NCBI RefSeq assembly: GCF_900111745.1
Contig: NZ_FOIJ01000014.1
Span: 1 to 64,000, forward strand
Reading direction: 5' to 3'
Length of the DNA stretch: 64,000 bases
Source: Stigmatella erecta
Lineage (GTDB): Bacteria; Myxococcota; Myxococcia; Myxococcales; Myxococcaceae
A program made the translations under genes and the position numbers. The notes below the pieces were generated by a model. That model did not search any database. It was given only the letters and a program-made list of their open reading frames with translations, and was not told where the DNA came from. Position 1 is the first letter of the stretch; the number at the start of each line of letters is the position of its first letter. Below are positions 15,971 through 26,500 of this stretch, in pieces.

Positions 15971-17179
15971 CTACGGGAGGGTCCGGGTGCGCTCCTCGAC
16001 GGCGCCCTGGTACTCGATCCGGAACGTCACCGTGCCCGGCTGGGTATACGCGAAGGTACCCTTGTCCTTGCGCACCCACTGCACCCCGGCCGTGTTGGAG
16101 ACGATGGTCAGGGTCGCGTTCCAGGTCACCTCCTGCCCCGCCACGTAGACCTTGAGGATGTGGTCATTCAGCATGATGTCCAGTGGGGGCGCGGGCTGGG
16201 CCAGCTCCATCGCCTCCAGGTACTGGGCCAGCACCGGGCTCATCACGCCGTTCGTCGGGTTGAGCGAGAAGTGGTACTTCGCGATGCCGCCGAACCAGTT
16301 GCCCCCGCCCCAGAACGCGTACCCCGCCCAGATCTCCGGATGGGCGTGGATCTTCGTGAGGAGCGCCGTCAGCTCGGGCATGCACTGCGCGAAGGTGCCC
16401 GCGGCGAACTCGCCCAGGAACAGCTGCACGCCCTCGGCGGCGGCCCAGGCCACCACCTTGTCGATGCGGTTGTTCGAGCCCACGTCACAGGTGCCGTCGC
16501 CCCCGTCCGAGCCCGAGTCCAGGTACTGGTGCACCTCGAAGGCGAAGTTGTTCAGCGGATCCTGGAAGTTCGCCATCGCGGCCGCGTTGCCGCTGCTCAC
16601 CCACGAGTGCGCCCCCGTCCAGGCCGTGCCCGGCACCAGCATCTTGTTCTGGAAGCCCAGGCGGCGCAGCTCCGTCACCGTCGCCTGAACGAAGGTGAAC
16701 CACTGCTGCGCGGTGTGGCTGTGCGGCTCGTTCTGCAGGCCAATCCAGAGGTTCGGCTGGGTCTTGTACTTGCCGAGCAGCTTGTGGAGGAAGTCCGCGA
16801 ACGCCACGGGCGTCGCCTCCCCCGTGCCCAGCAGCGTGCTCACCCGGTACCCGTAGTCGTGGATGTCCGGCACCACGACGAACCCCTTGGCCAGGGCATA
16901 GTCGATGGACTTGTGGTACTCGGTATATTCGTCCTTCAGCGGCCCCCCGACGGTGGCCTGGAGCCGCCGCCACTTCGCCGGCAGGCGGAACAGCGCAATC
17001 CCCTGCGCCGCGAAGTAGTCGATCTCCGAGGTCTTCGGGTACGTGTAGTCCTTGTTCAGGATGCCCGGCATCGCGCTGCCGTTGAACTCCGCGCCCGCGA
17101 TGTTGACGCCCGGCACCTGCGCCGCCGCGGGGCTGGCCAGCCCCAGGGCCAGCAGAAGGGTCACAAGCCGTCTCAGCAT
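15971..17179 (-). CDS. Secreted glycoside hydrolase family 5 (cellulase-type)
   Basis: A 402-residue protein; ATG 17179 is chosen because it starts a clean signal peptide (LVTLLLALGLASPAAA, cut near residue 20) and has GGGAG upstream. The GH5 barrel spans about 22-330: start-of-barrel motif GVNIAGAEFNG, acid/base Glu151 in LQNEP and nucleophile Glu257 in LFLGEF. A small beta-type C-terminal domain (~335-402, VTWNATLTIVSNTAGVQW) may be a carbohydrate-binding or spacer module. Such enzymes cut beta-1,4-glucans outside the cell. It stands alone; the next minus gene ends 77 bp upstream. Confidence 0.85.
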   Translation of the reverse strand: MLRRLVTLLLALGLASPAAAQVPGVNIAGAEFNGSAMPGILNKDYTYPKTSEIDYFAAQGIALFRLPAKWRRLQATVGGPLKDEYTEYHKSIDYALAKGFVVVPDIHDYGYRVSTLLGTGEATPVAFADFLHKLLGKYKTQPNLWIGLQNEPHSHTAQQWFTFVQATVTELRRLGFQNKMLVPGTAWTGAHSWVSSGNAAAMANFQDPLNNFAFEVHQYLDSGSDGGDGTCDVGSNNRIDKVVAWAAAEGVQLFLGEFAAGTFAQCMPELTALLTKIHAHPEIWAGYAFWGGGNWFGGIAKYHFSLNPTNGVMSPVLAQYLEAMELAQPAPPLDIMLNDHILKVYVAGQEVTWNATLTIVSNTAGVQWVRKDKGTFAYTQPGTVTFRIEYQGAVEERTRTLP

Positions 17180-17256
17180 GAAGCACTCCCGGAGAAATTG
17201 GATAAACAGGCAATTCGCTTTTACCAGCGATTCCTGTCTGCTCCAACCCCCAGGAA

Positions 17257-17628
17257 CTATGGGCGCACGCGTTTGCCGAACGGCGCCAGGGCGAGCATGG
17301 CGAGCTTCACGTGCTGGATGGCGAAGGGGATGCCGATAACCGTGACGGCCAGGCCCAGGGCCAGGGCCAGGTGGCTCAGGAAGATCCAGATCCCCGCCAC
17401 GAGGATCCAGAAGACGTTCAGCACGCAGCCCACGGGGCTGGCCCCCGGCGCATCGGTGATGTCCTTGCCGAAGGGCAGCAGCCCGAGCCCCGCGAGCTTG
17501 AAGCACTGAAGCCCGAAGGGAATCCCGATGATGGTCAGGCAGAGCAGCAGGCCGCCAATCAGGTACTCCAGCCAGATGATGAAGCCTCCGCCGAGCACGA
17601 CCCAGAGGATGTTCAGGAGCAAGCGCAT
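17257..17628 (-). CDS. YccF-family inner membrane protein
   Basis: A 123-residue protein with the family's internal duplication: two copies of a hydrophobic helix pair ending in TIIGIPFGLQCFKLA and TVIGIPFAIQHVKLA, each followed by a PFGK motif (LLPFGKDI, LAPFGKRV). This is diagnostic for YccF. Function is unknown in the family; it is a small inner membrane protein. The gene starts 28 bp after the end of the MshEN-type gene on the same strand, so it may be cotranscribed. Confidence 0.88.
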   Translation of the reverse strand: MRLLLNILWVVLGGGFIIWLEYLIGGLLLCLTIIGIPFGLQCFKLAGLGLLPFGKDITDAPGASPVGCVLNVFWILVAGIWIFLSHLALALGLAVTVIGIPFAIQHVKLAMLALAPFGKRVRP

Positions 17629-17656
17629 GGGGCGAGCTTAACGCGGCCGCCCCGTC

Positions 17657-19447
17657 TCACGCGCTCTTGCGGCGCCGGATCATCGCTTCGTACGAGCGGC
17701 CCACACTCTGGGCGAGGATGAGCAGCTCGCCCACGTCGGTGGGGGGCGTGAGCTGGTCCGGCCCATTGTCCAGGTACAGCAGGTGGACGACCTTGCCTCG
17801 AACGAGCAGCGGCAGGATGACCGCCGTCTTGGGGTAGGTGGGGTCCGGGCGCTTGTCCGCCCCCAGCAGCCGGTAGAAGACGGCCATCGCGGCATCCCGG
17901 CGGACGGGGCCCACGTAATGCGAGCGGGTGTCCCGCACCAGGCGGAAGGTGCTCTGCTCGCGCAGCGCGACGCCGATGCGGCGCACGGCCCCTTCGCGCA
18001 CGCCCTTGCCCATGCCATGCCAGCCCGTCACCAGGCTGCCCTGGACGGACAGCAGCAGGCACCGCCGCCACTTGCCCATCGCGTAGCGCAGCACCGTGGT
18101 GGCCACGTCCTCGCGGTCGATGCTCTTGGCCAGCTGCGCCTGGGCCTCGGCGAACGAGAGCTTCGGGGGCGGCGCGGGGCGGGCGGCCGCTTCCTTCCGG
18201 GGCGCGGCCTTGCCCGGCACCGCGGGCAGGGCCTTGGCGACGGGCGGCATCGGCACCCGGGCCCGGGGCGGAGCGGCCCGGGGCGGCACCACCGGGGCCA
18301 CGGGCGGAACCACCGGCGGCACCACGGGCGCCACGGGGGGCAGCGCCGCGGCCTGCGCCGAGGGCGCGGCCACGTCCGAGGGCACCGGGATGAAGGACAG
18401 CGTCGGCCGGTGCGCCGGGGCCGGCTGGGTGAGATCCGGAATGAACGGGAGCGGCTCGGGGGGCGAGGGGGGCGGCGCGTCCAGGACCGGGGGGATGTAT
18501 TGCGGCGCGGGCACGTCCGGGACCGGCGGCGAATCCGCGAACAGCTGGCTGGCGTCCAGGTCCGCGGGCAGCGTCCACATGGGGATGGTGGTCCGGGCCG
18601 GGCCGGAGGACGCCTCTTCCTCGGGAGGTGCGTACTCCTCCGTGGGCTCGTAGACCTCCTCGCCGGTGATGACATCTTCCTCGGCGCTCGCCGCCTCGTA
18701 GTTGGGCGCGGCCTCCTCGGCCGGGGCGGCCTCCAGCCCAGAGGGGGCGGGCTCGGCCTCCGGGGCAGGCTCGGGCTCCAGGGCGGCTGCGGCCTCCGCT
18801 TCGTAGGCCACCTCTTCCCCGGTGATGACCTCTTCTTCCGCCTCCAGCAGCTCGTGGAGTTGATCCGACCGGGCACCGCCGGTGAGCGCCTGGGCGTAGA
18901 CGCTCTGGAACTCCTCCTCGCTGATCAGCTCTGTGCCCGCACCCTTGGTGGGTTTCACGGGCTCGCCCGACGCTTCCTGGAGCGTCTTCGAGGGGCGGAC
19001 CGTGTTCATGTCGACGGCGCGCAGCGGCCGGAACGCCTTGCAGTACCGGCGCAGCGACTGGTTCATCCGGAACTCGGGGACGATCACCGGCACCACGCGC
19101 TTGCCCGTCTTGAAGGCGAGCGCGTCGAGCATCGCGTAGTCCTGGGGGTTGATGACCGCCAGGCTCAGCCGCGTGGCGTCCACCCGCATGGGCAGGTAGT
19201 CACGCTTGTCCGCGTCGTTGAGGTTCACCAGCTTGAGCGCCTGGGGGTCCGGCGCCAGCTCGCCGGAGGCGTGCGCGCACCCGTGGAGCTGCCCCAGCAT
19301 GCGCGCCAGGTCCTTCTCGGCGATCAGCCCCAGCTCCAGCAGGTTCGTCCCCAGGCGTCCGCCGTGGACGACCTGGGACTCCAACGCCTCCTCCAGTCCC
19401 TGGGGCGAGATGAGCTTCTCCTGGATGAGCAATTCCCCAAGGCGCAT
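17657..19447 (-). CDS. MshEN-domain signalling protein with long Ala/Pro/Glu linker
   Basis: A 596-residue protein from ATG 19447. Residues 1-150 resemble the N-terminal MshEN/GspE-N domain (LGELLIQEKLISPQGLEEAL, GLIAEKDLARMLGQ), which in some proteins binds c-di-GMP. There is no ATPase domain behind it, so this is not a secretion ATPase. Residues ~210-430 are a low-complexity linker with two copies of the short motif VITGEEV. Residues ~445-590 look like a compact GAF-like domain (RCLLLSVQGSLVTGWHGMGK, VILPLLVRGKVVHLLYLDN). Myxobacteria have many such paralogues. It may couple c-di-GMP to another output; the partner is unknown. Confidence 0.65.
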   Translation of the reverse strand: MRLGELLIQEKLISPQGLEEALESQVVHGGRLGTNLLELGLIAEKDLARMLGQLHGCAHASGELAPDPQALKLVNLNDADKRDYLPMRVDATRLSLAVINPQDYAMLDALAFKTGKRVVPVIVPEFRMNQSLRRYCKAFRPLRAVDMNTVRPSKTLQEASGEPVKPTKGAGTELISEEEFQSVYAQALTGGARSDQLHELLEAEEEVITGEEVAYEAEAAAALEPEPAPEAEPAPSGLEAAPAEEAAPNYEAASAEEDVITGEEVYEPTEEYAPPEEEASSGPARTTIPMWTLPADLDASQLFADSPPVPDVPAPQYIPPVLDAPPPSPPEPLPFIPDLTQPAPAHRPTLSFIPVPSDVAAPSAQAAALPPVAPVVPPVVPPVAPVVPPRAAPPRARVPMPPVAKALPAVPGKAAPRKEAAARPAPPPKLSFAEAQAQLAKSIDREDVATTVLRYAMGKWRRCLLLSVQGSLVTGWHGMGKGVREGAVRRIGVALREQSTFRLVRDTRSHYVGPVRRDAAMAVFYRLLGADKRPDPTYPKTAVILPLLVRGKVVHLLYLDNGPDQLTPPTDVGELLILAQSVGRSYEAMIRRRKSA

Positions 19448-19509
19448 GTCCCACCTTGATACCCGTGGGCCCTCGCCTTGTGCAAGGCGGCCTTCCCTGC
19501 CTGGTTGGG

Positions 19510-19896
19510 TTAGTCCTCTGGATGATGGCTCAGGGCGATCCGGTTGCCCTCCGGGTCCCGGACGTAGAAGGTCCACCGGGTCTCGTGCTCCAGCGCCACC
19601 CCCGCCCGGCGGAAGGCCTCCACCGCCGCGGCCCGCCCCGCCTTGGGAATCCGGAACGCCAGCAGCAGCAGCCCCGGGTGCTCGTGACGGAAGGGCAACG
19701 GCTCCGGGGGGCCCGCCACGGCCTCGATGGCCAGGAAGCCGCCCCCGGGGACCCCCACCCAGATGCTCCGCAGGGTGCCGTCCGGCCGGTGGTGCCGGGT
19801 CAATTCGGGAAAGCCGAGCAGGTCCCGGTAGAAGGCGGTCACCCGCTCCACGTCCCTCGCCTGAATGGCCACATGGTGGAAGCCCTGAACGTCCAT
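19510..19896 (-). CDS. VOC superfamily (glyoxalase/dioxygenase-like) protein
   Basis: A 128-residue protein from ATG 19896. It has the vicinal-oxygen-chelate layout: FHHVAIQARDVERVTAFYRD at the start with a metal-ligand His, a Glu in GFLAIEAV, and the typical end TRWTFYVRDPEGNRIALS. Size is that of a single two-module VOC protein acting as a dimer. Substrate is not predictable. Its start codon is only 28 bp from the start of the divergent receiver-PATAN gene. Confidence 0.8.
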   Translation of the reverse strand: MDVQGFHHVAIQARDVERVTAFYRDLLGFPELTRHHRPDGTLRSIWVGVPGGGFLAIEAVAGPPEPLPFRHEHPGLLLLAFRIPKAGRAAAVEAFRRAGVALEHETRWTFYVRDPEGNRIALSHHPED

Positions 19897-19924
19897 GACG
19901 CGGATGCTATGGTCTTGCCCCCCC

Positions 19925-21352
19925 ATGGCGCGACTGCTCATCATCGAGGACAACCCCGAACTCGCCTCCCTGATGGTGGCCGCCGCCCAGAGCCGGGGCC
20001 ACCACGCGCAGGCGGTCCATACGGGCGAGGCGGCCCTCGCCCTGCTGCGCCCCCGTGCCTTCGACGCGGCCGTGGTGGACCTGCTGCTGCCCGACATCCG
20101 TGGCTCCGAGGTGCTCACCGCCCTGGTGCCCAACGACATCCCCGCCATCGCCATCAGCGGTGTGTTCAAGGGTGACCGCTTCGCCCAGGAGGCCGTCCAC
20201 GTCCACGGCGCCCGGGCCTTCTTCGAGAAGCCCTTCGAGCTGGACGCCCTGCTCGATGCCCTCGAACAGAAGTGTGGGCTGCCCTCCGTGGCGCTCCCGC
20301 CGCCCCCGCCCCCCGAGGCCCACGAGGCCGAGGAGGCGGTGCTCGACCTGATGGACCTGCTGGTGCCCGAGGACGAGGTGGAGGAGCTGCCCGCGCTGGC
20401 GGAGACGCCCCCGCCCCTGCCCTCCCGCCCCCGGGAAATCACCTCCCTGCCGCAGCCCGACGAGGCGGTCGAGCCCAGCGCCTCCGCCCTGCCCGAGGCC
20501 CCGCCCGAGCCGGAGATCTTCCTGCCCTTCGGCGAGCGCGAGAAGGTCTGGACCAAGCCCCCCCCGGCCGAGGCCGCGCCCGCCCCCCGGGTGCGCCGCC
20601 GGACCCTGCCCGACTGGTCGCTGGAGGGCGAAATCAAGGAAGCCACCGTTCCGCGGCTCCTCAACGCCTATTACGAGGCGCGTCACAACGGCGAGCTCAA
20701 GCTCAAGCAGGGCCAGGTGCTCAAGGTCGTCTACTTCGAGGGAGGCCGCCCGGTGTACGCCGCCTCCAACCTGGCCCACGAGCGCTTCGGCCGCTTCAGC
20801 CTGCGCCGGGGCGTGGTGACGCCCGAGGGGCTCCAGGCCGTGGCGGCGCTCGCCAAGGAGAACGTGCGCACCGGCGAGGCCCTGATTCGCCTGGGCTTCC
20901 TCGACGCCGAGCGTCACCGCCAGCTCGTCGAGGAGCAGGTGAAGGAGATCCTCTGGTCCACCTTCGGCTGGACGGAGGGCAACTACGGCTTCAGCCCCAT
21001 GCGCCTGCAGCGCTCGGGGCGAGTGAAGCTGTCCATCTTCCCGGGGGACCTGCTGCTGGAGGGGGTACTGAAGATGGAGACGCTGGTGACGCTACGGCAG
21101 AAGATGGCCGCCCCGCGCCGGCTCTTCCCCACGGCCAACCCGCCCTACGCGCTGCACGAGCTGCGGCTCTCGGGCCCCCAGGCGATGCTGCTGGCGTACT
21201 CGGATGGCAGCAAGACGGTGGACGACCTGCTCACGCTCACGGACCTGTCCGAGCGCGAGACGCTCGCCACGCTGCGCGGCCTGGAGCTGATGGGGATTCT
21301 CGAAGAGCGGCGCGAGGAGCCCAGCCGGCGCCGCATCACCTTCGGACTCTGA
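19925..21352 (+). CDS. Receiver domain plus PATAN (DUF4388) protein
   Basis: A 475-residue protein from ATG 19925. Residues 1-120 are a receiver domain (LLIIEDNP, phosphoacceptor Asp in AVVDLLLPDI, Lys in FFEKPFELD). A Pro/Glu-rich linker follows (~125-235). Residues ~240-350 match DUF4388/PATAN (LPDWSLEGEIKEATVPRLLN, LKLKQGQVLKVVYFEGGRPV), a protein-interaction module in myxobacterial and cyanobacterial regulators. The end (~400-475) is helical and winged-helix-like (DLLTLTDLSERETLATLRGL). It is divergent from the VOC gene with almost no intergenic DNA and convergent with the surface cluster. Output partner unknown. Confidence 0.8.
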   Translation: MARLLIIEDNPELASLMVAAAQSRGHHAQAVHTGEAALALLRPRAFDAAVVDLLLPDIRGSEVLTALVPNDIPAIAISGVFKGDRFAQEAVHVHGARAFFEKPFELDALLDALEQKCGLPSVALPPPPPPEAHEAEEAVLDLMDLLVPEDEVEELPALAETPPPLPSRPREITSLPQPDEAVEPSASALPEAPPEPEIFLPFGEREKVWTKPPPAEAAPAPRVRRRTLPDWSLEGEIKEATVPRLLNAYYEARHNGELKLKQGQVLKVVYFEGGRPVYAASNLAHERFGRFSLRRGVVTPEGLQAVAALAKENVRTGEALIRLGFLDAERHRQLVEEQVKEILWSTFGWTEGNYGFSPMRLQRSGRVKLSIFPGDLLLEGVLKMETLVTLRQKMAAPRRLFPTANPPYALHELRLSGPQAMLLAYSDGSKTVDDLLTLTDLSERETLATLRGLELMGILEERREEPSRRRITFGL

Positions 21353-21371
21353 GCCCTGCCCGAGGGGGGGC

Positions 21372-23528
21372 TCAGCCCTCCCGGCGGCGGCGGCGCAGGA
21401 CGAGCACCCCGGCGGCCAGCCCCAGCGCGGCGATGCCGGGGCCCGTTCCCTCACAGCCAAAGCCCGAGGCCTCGGCGTCCTCTTCCGGTTCGAGGGAGAT
21501 GGGAATGTCCCTCAGGGAGGAGCCCCCCGAGAACGCCATCTGCCCGAGCAGGTGGGGGCGGACCACGTAGGTGAGCGTCCGGGTGGCGCCCCCCTCCAGC
21601 GCCAGGCCGTTCACCGTCAGCGTGCCCTCCTCCCACACCGCCTCCACCGGCGCACCGTCGAGCCGGGCGCTGCCCTCCACGTAGTCGAGCCCCTCCAGCC
21701 GCTCCTCGTGCTTCACCTCGCTCACGCCGCAGGCGGTGGTGTTGCGCAACGCCACGGCCACGCCGAAGAGGCTCGTCTCGGAGCCGGAGCGGCTCTCGCT
21801 CACGCGGTGTACCTCCACGAAGGGGGCCGCGGCGATGGTCACCTTCTGGCGGCGCGTCTGGCCTCCCGGGGTGTCCGCCCGGACGTTCAGCTCCACCTCG
21901 CTGCCAATGAGCGCGCCGAACTCCCCCTCCTGGATGGACGCGCTGACTTCCTGCCCCCGGAGCACCGGCTGGCTGAGCGCGGGCCCGGACGCCTGCGACC
22001 AGAGGACCTCCGCCTGGGCGCAGGGGCCCTCAGGCAGGGGCTGCCGCAGGATGCCTTGCGCCCCCTGTCCACAGGAGGCGACGAGCTGCGACTCCCCGAG
22101 CGGCCCCAGGTGGACCTCGAGCGGCGGCACCTGCACCAGCCTGGGCTCCGCCGCCGTGGCCTCCTCCTCGCCCGGCCCCAGCACGCCACCGGCCCCCCAC
22201 TCGTTGACGTTCTTCGACAGGGTGCCCGTCACCCGGTAGAGGCCGCCCTCGCAGTTGTCCGCGAGGCCAAACCGCCACGGGCCGGGGATCTGGAAGGTCT
22301 GCTCCTCCACCAGGGCCTCGTCCGACACCCGCGTCAGGCGGAGCTTCGCCTCCACCCCGCCGCGCTCCTCCAGGCAGTTGAGGCGCGTCACCGTCGCGCC
22401 TCCCTCCACAGAGGAGGGCGTGGCGCTGGGCTCCTCCAGGCCCAGCCGGCCGGTCACCAAGGGCGTCCACTGGGGATCGATCGTCACCGTGCAGGTGGAG
22501 CTCTCTCCATCGAGGCCCGAGCCATCCACGGCGCGGTTCATCGCGGAGAGCCGCACCTGGGTGCCCACGCACGCCGCGGCCCGGAACTTGAGTTGCCCGG
22601 CGGTGGCGGGCCACTGGGTGACGGGCTGGTTTTTCTCGTCGAGCACCTGAAGCCCCCGCCGGGGCAAGGTGCCTTCCAGGATCGACCAGTGCGTCGTGAC
22701 CGACTCCATCAGACATTCACGCCGCTGGTCGGGCGCCACCGTCCCGGTCTGCAGCGGTTGAAAGGTGAAGTGCTTCTCCCCGGAAGGAAACGCTGGCAGC
22801 GGCTTGCCCCAGGGCAACACCTGCACCAGGAACGGCGTCTTGTCGGACTCGAGCCCGGCGTCGTCCTTCACGCTCACCGTATAGAGGTAGCTCGTGCCCC
22901 AACCCGTGCACGGATCGGGTTGGGGAGCCACATACTGGAAGAGGGCCCCCCGCACCCCGTTCTTGACGAGCAGCGGCGCCTTGTCCGTCACGGCCGTCCA
23001 CGTGTAGTCCTTGAGGGGGCACGCCGGCGTCCCGGTCTCCCTCACCGCGATGTTCACCCGCTGGGCCGGATCAGGCAGCACGCGGATCGTCGAGGTGTCC
23101 AGCTCCAGCGCGGGCTTCGCGGGCCTTTGCGTGTGGAGCACCGTGGCCTGGAGCTGCCTCCGGGTGATGTTCGATTCCTTGTCCGTGGCGACGAGGGTCA
23201 CCGTGTACGTGGTGTCCTGGCACACGGCGCCCGAGGTGAGATGAAGCCGCCAGTCGCCGGGCGCTCCTCCCGGATGGGTGGCCGCCACCAGCGCCGGGGC
23301 CCCCATCTCCGAAGAGACCTCCGCATGCACTTCGACATCGCCCTCGTCCTGCACCGTGAAGGGGAACGTCCGGGCGGTGTCCGTCCGCTCGGGGACGAAG
23401 AGGTCCGGCTCCGTGATGACGATGGTCGGCGGCGCCGCCTGCGCCCCGGGCGCGCGTCCCAGCAGTCCGGCGAGGACCCCGAGCCCCTGAAGGAACCGGG
23501 TCCTAGTAAGCCACTTCCGCCCGTACAT
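21372..23528 (-). CDS. Secreted MYXO-CTERM surface protein
   Basis: A 718-residue protein from ATG 23528; this start overlaps the upstream gene by 26 bp. The N-terminus is a signal peptide (RFLQGLGVLAGLLGRAPGAQA). The body consists of beta-rich, Ig-like segments with paired cysteines. The last ~30 residues (SGFGCEGTGPGIAALGLAAG, then an Arg cluster) are a MYXO-CTERM sorting signal: a Cys, one hydrophobic helix and a basic tail, removed by a myxosortase and leading to surface display in this phylum. It is the last gene of a seven-gene minus-strand run. No enzymatic motif is visible; a structural or adhesive role is my guess. Confidence 0.75.
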   Translation of the reverse strand: MYGRKWLTRTRFLQGLGVLAGLLGRAPGAQAAPPTIVITEPDLFVPERTDTARTFPFTVQDEGDVEVHAEVSSEMGAPALVAATHPGGAPGDWRLHLTSGAVCQDTTYTVTLVATDKESNITRRQLQATVLHTQRPAKPALELDTSTIRVLPDPAQRVNIAVRETGTPACPLKDYTWTAVTDKAPLLVKNGVRGALFQYVAPQPDPCTGWGTSYLYTVSVKDDAGLESDKTPFLVQVLPWGKPLPAFPSGEKHFTFQPLQTGTVAPDQRRECLMESVTTHWSILEGTLPRRGLQVLDEKNQPVTQWPATAGQLKFRAAACVGTQVRLSAMNRAVDGSGLDGESSTCTVTIDPQWTPLVTGRLGLEEPSATPSSVEGGATVTRLNCLEERGGVEAKLRLTRVSDEALVEEQTFQIPGPWRFGLADNCEGGLYRVTGTLSKNVNEWGAGGVLGPGEEEATAAEPRLVQVPPLEVHLGPLGESQLVASCGQGAQGILRQPLPEGPCAQAEVLWSQASGPALSQPVLRGQEVSASIQEGEFGALIGSEVELNVRADTPGGQTRRQKVTIAAAPFVEVHRVSESRSGSETSLFGVAVALRNTTACGVSEVKHEERLEGLDYVEGSARLDGAPVEAVWEEGTLTVNGLALEGGATRTLTYVVRPHLLGQMAFSGGSSLRDIPISLEPEEDAEASGFGCEGTGPGIAALGLAAGVLVLRRRRREG

Positions 23529-26500
23529 AGAACCGGTCCGCCTCATCCTGCGCCTCTCCAGACAACCCAAGACCCTTGAATCCCAGCACCGTGTAGCCTG
23601 CGGCGAACCGCAGCCCCGCGTCCACCTGGTACCCCAGCTCCCCGCGGACCGACGACAGCGACTCGCCTTCCCGGGCCGACGTACGGCGTGCGACCTCCGC
23701 CCCTACCTCCAGACCTCCCACCACTCGCACGGAGGGCCGAAGGGTTCCAGTGCCCACCCACGCCGCCTCGCTGCCCAGGCGAGAGCGGCCCAGGTGAAAC
23801 CCCGCCGCCACGGCGAACCGGTCCCCCACCCGCACCGCGGGCAGCACGGAGAGGACCTGAAGCACGCGCTCCCCGAACGCGGAGCGCACCCCGGGCACCT
23901 GCTCGCGGGTGATGCTGTAGCGCGCCACGAGCAGCCAGGGGCCCGGCCGCCAGGCCACCCCCGACGAGCCCTCCAGCAGGCGCCCTTGCAGCCCGCCGGC
24001 CCCGCCGGTGCGGGCGAAGTTCACGCGCCCCGACAGGGTCAGGTCCTCGCGCAGCAGCGTCTCCGCCGCCAGGGCCACCAGCGTCTGCACCCGGTCCACC
24101 TCCACCTGGGCCCCCCGGATGGGAACGCCCCGCTCGTGGCGCAGCTCCGTCCGCCCCTCCAGCCGGAAGCGCTCGTGGACCCACTGCCCGAAGAGGCTCG
24201 CCGTGTCGCGCGTGAAGGAGGACGGCAGCTCGAACGGGTGGCGGATGCCCCGCTCGTAGCGTCCCCCCACCTGGAATCCGCCGAAGACCACCTGCTGGAA
24301 GCCCACCGCCCGCGCCAGCCGCACCGTGTTGGCGTCATGCGCGCTGATGTCCTCCACGAAGACGCTCGTGCCGTCCTGCAGCTCCGTGCGGGCCCCCGTC
24401 ACCGCCCGCCCCACGCCGAAGTCCGGCCCATCCACGTCCACCGAGTAGCCGCCGTAGTAGACATCTGGCCCCCGGTGCATGGCCGCGTTCGCCCACACCT
24501 GAGGCCCCAGCTCCGGGCCCCAGCCGCCCCGCAGCCCCACGGTGGTGTCCGCGTCGAGGGTGACGTCCACGCCCGCCGAGGCGAACGTGTCATCCAGCTT
24601 CCCAGGCCCGTCGCCCCGCTGGACGAGCGCCTGCCGGTGGCCCGCCGAGAGCACCACCCGCTCGTGGACCCGGAGCCGCCCCTGGAGCCCCACGGAGGTC
24701 CGGCCTCCTTCGAGCACGGGGCCGTCCCCCGCAAGCTCGGGGGCGCGCAGCCAGCTGTCGCGAACTTCCACGCGCACGCCCCACGCGCCGCGCTCGTAGC
24801 CCACCCCGGCCCCGAGCGTGAGGGCGGCGATGCTCCCCGCCTCGAACGGCTCTCGCGGATCCGCCGAGCGGCGCTCATCCCCGAGCAGCGTGAAGCGCCA
24901 GGCCCCCACCGGCTGGGAGGCCCGCAGCGACAGCTGCCGGAAGAGCGCGGTCTCCAGGTGCGCGCCATCCGAGAAGCCCTGGCTCCGCCACCGGAAGGCC
25001 GCGTCCACCGAGCCGCCCCCCAGGGGCCCCGGGCCATGCACGCGCAGGCCGAGGGCCTCGCCCTCCTCCCCGCCGTTCAGCGACGGGCGCAGGTAGGACA
25101 GGCCGCCATCGTCCGAGACGCCAAACACGTTCGAGCCCACCGCCCACCCGCTGCTGCTGGCCACCTCGGCCTGCAGCGCATAGGCGCCCAGGGTGCCCTG
25201 GGCCCGCCCCGAGAGCAGCTGGTAGGGGGCGCCCACGCGCCGCTCCCGGACGCCGCCCAGGGTCAGCCGCGCGCCGAGCCACTCCGCCCAGGCCTCGCCG
25301 CCCACCGCATCCCGCGCGCCGGCGAACTCGATGGCGGCGTAGTCGGCCACGAGCACCGGCTCCGGCGCCGCCGTGAGCGCGTCCGTGCCGAACCCGGACG
25401 CCCCGGCCATGAACGACAGCGGCCGGGCCAGCAGGATGCGGCCCGAGAAGGCATCGAGCTCGTAGTCCCGCCCGCGCACCAGGTGCTGCTCCGCGAGCGG
25501 CAGGCCCGTGAGCCCGTCGCGGTACTCCACGCGCAGCAGCTCGGAGCCCTCCACGATGGCGGAGGCCCCCAGGAAGTAGAGGCTGCCGCCCGTGGCCCGC
25601 AGCTCCTCGTGCGCAGGCCGCGTGGCCACGCCCCGGACCGGATCGCTCATACCCCCGGCGAACGCATCCACGCCCACCCGGAGCGCGCCCGTCCCCGCCT
25701 TCAGCTCGGCGAAGGGGCCAAAGAGCGGATGGTGGTAGCGGCCAATCTCCCCTTCGGCCCTCAGGGCCCGGTATGTGCCGAACCCGGCGCGCCCATGCGT
25801 GTCGTGCTGAACCTCCAGCCGCAGGCGCCCCTCCGGGGCATTGGGCGTCAGGCTGACCGAGTCGTCCCCCCACTCCTCCAGGGAGAACTCCGGATCCGGG
25901 CTGCGCTCCAGGCGCTCGGGCAACCGGGGCCGCAGCCAGCCCGAGGCCGTGTCCCCGTGATGCAGGGTCCGGAAGTCCGTGTCCCGCAGGTCCACCTCGC
26001 CCAGGAGCTGGAAGGCCCCCAGCCGCGCCTCGGCATGGGCCGCCCCTCGCCCCAGGAGCTGGAAGCGCCCATCTCCGGGCGAATAGCTGCCCTCCACATC
26101 CAGCAACCCCACGATGAAGGGGCGCGCCGTGGCCACCAGCTCCACCGTGTACTTCGCGGGGGCCGCGCCGGGCCGCTCCAGCTCCACGTCCACCGTGTTG
26201 GGCCCCGGCACGAGCGTGATGGGCACCTCCACGCTGCCCGGGGCGCCCACCCGCCACTCCCCGCCCCGCAGGCGGATCCGGGTCCCCTCCACCGCCTCCA
26301 CGTGCAGCGAGACGGTGCCGCTGGGCACCGGTTCGCCCCGGCCCGCGGGCAGCCGCACCTGGCCCAGCGGCTCCAGGGCCCGGGGGGCGATGAGCCAGCG
26401 CCCCTCGCCCTGCTTCACCACGTCGGCCCGCTGGCGGGACAGGCGCACCGAGCCGCCGGGGGACACGGCGGCGATGTCCAGCACGTTCGCTCCGGGCCGC

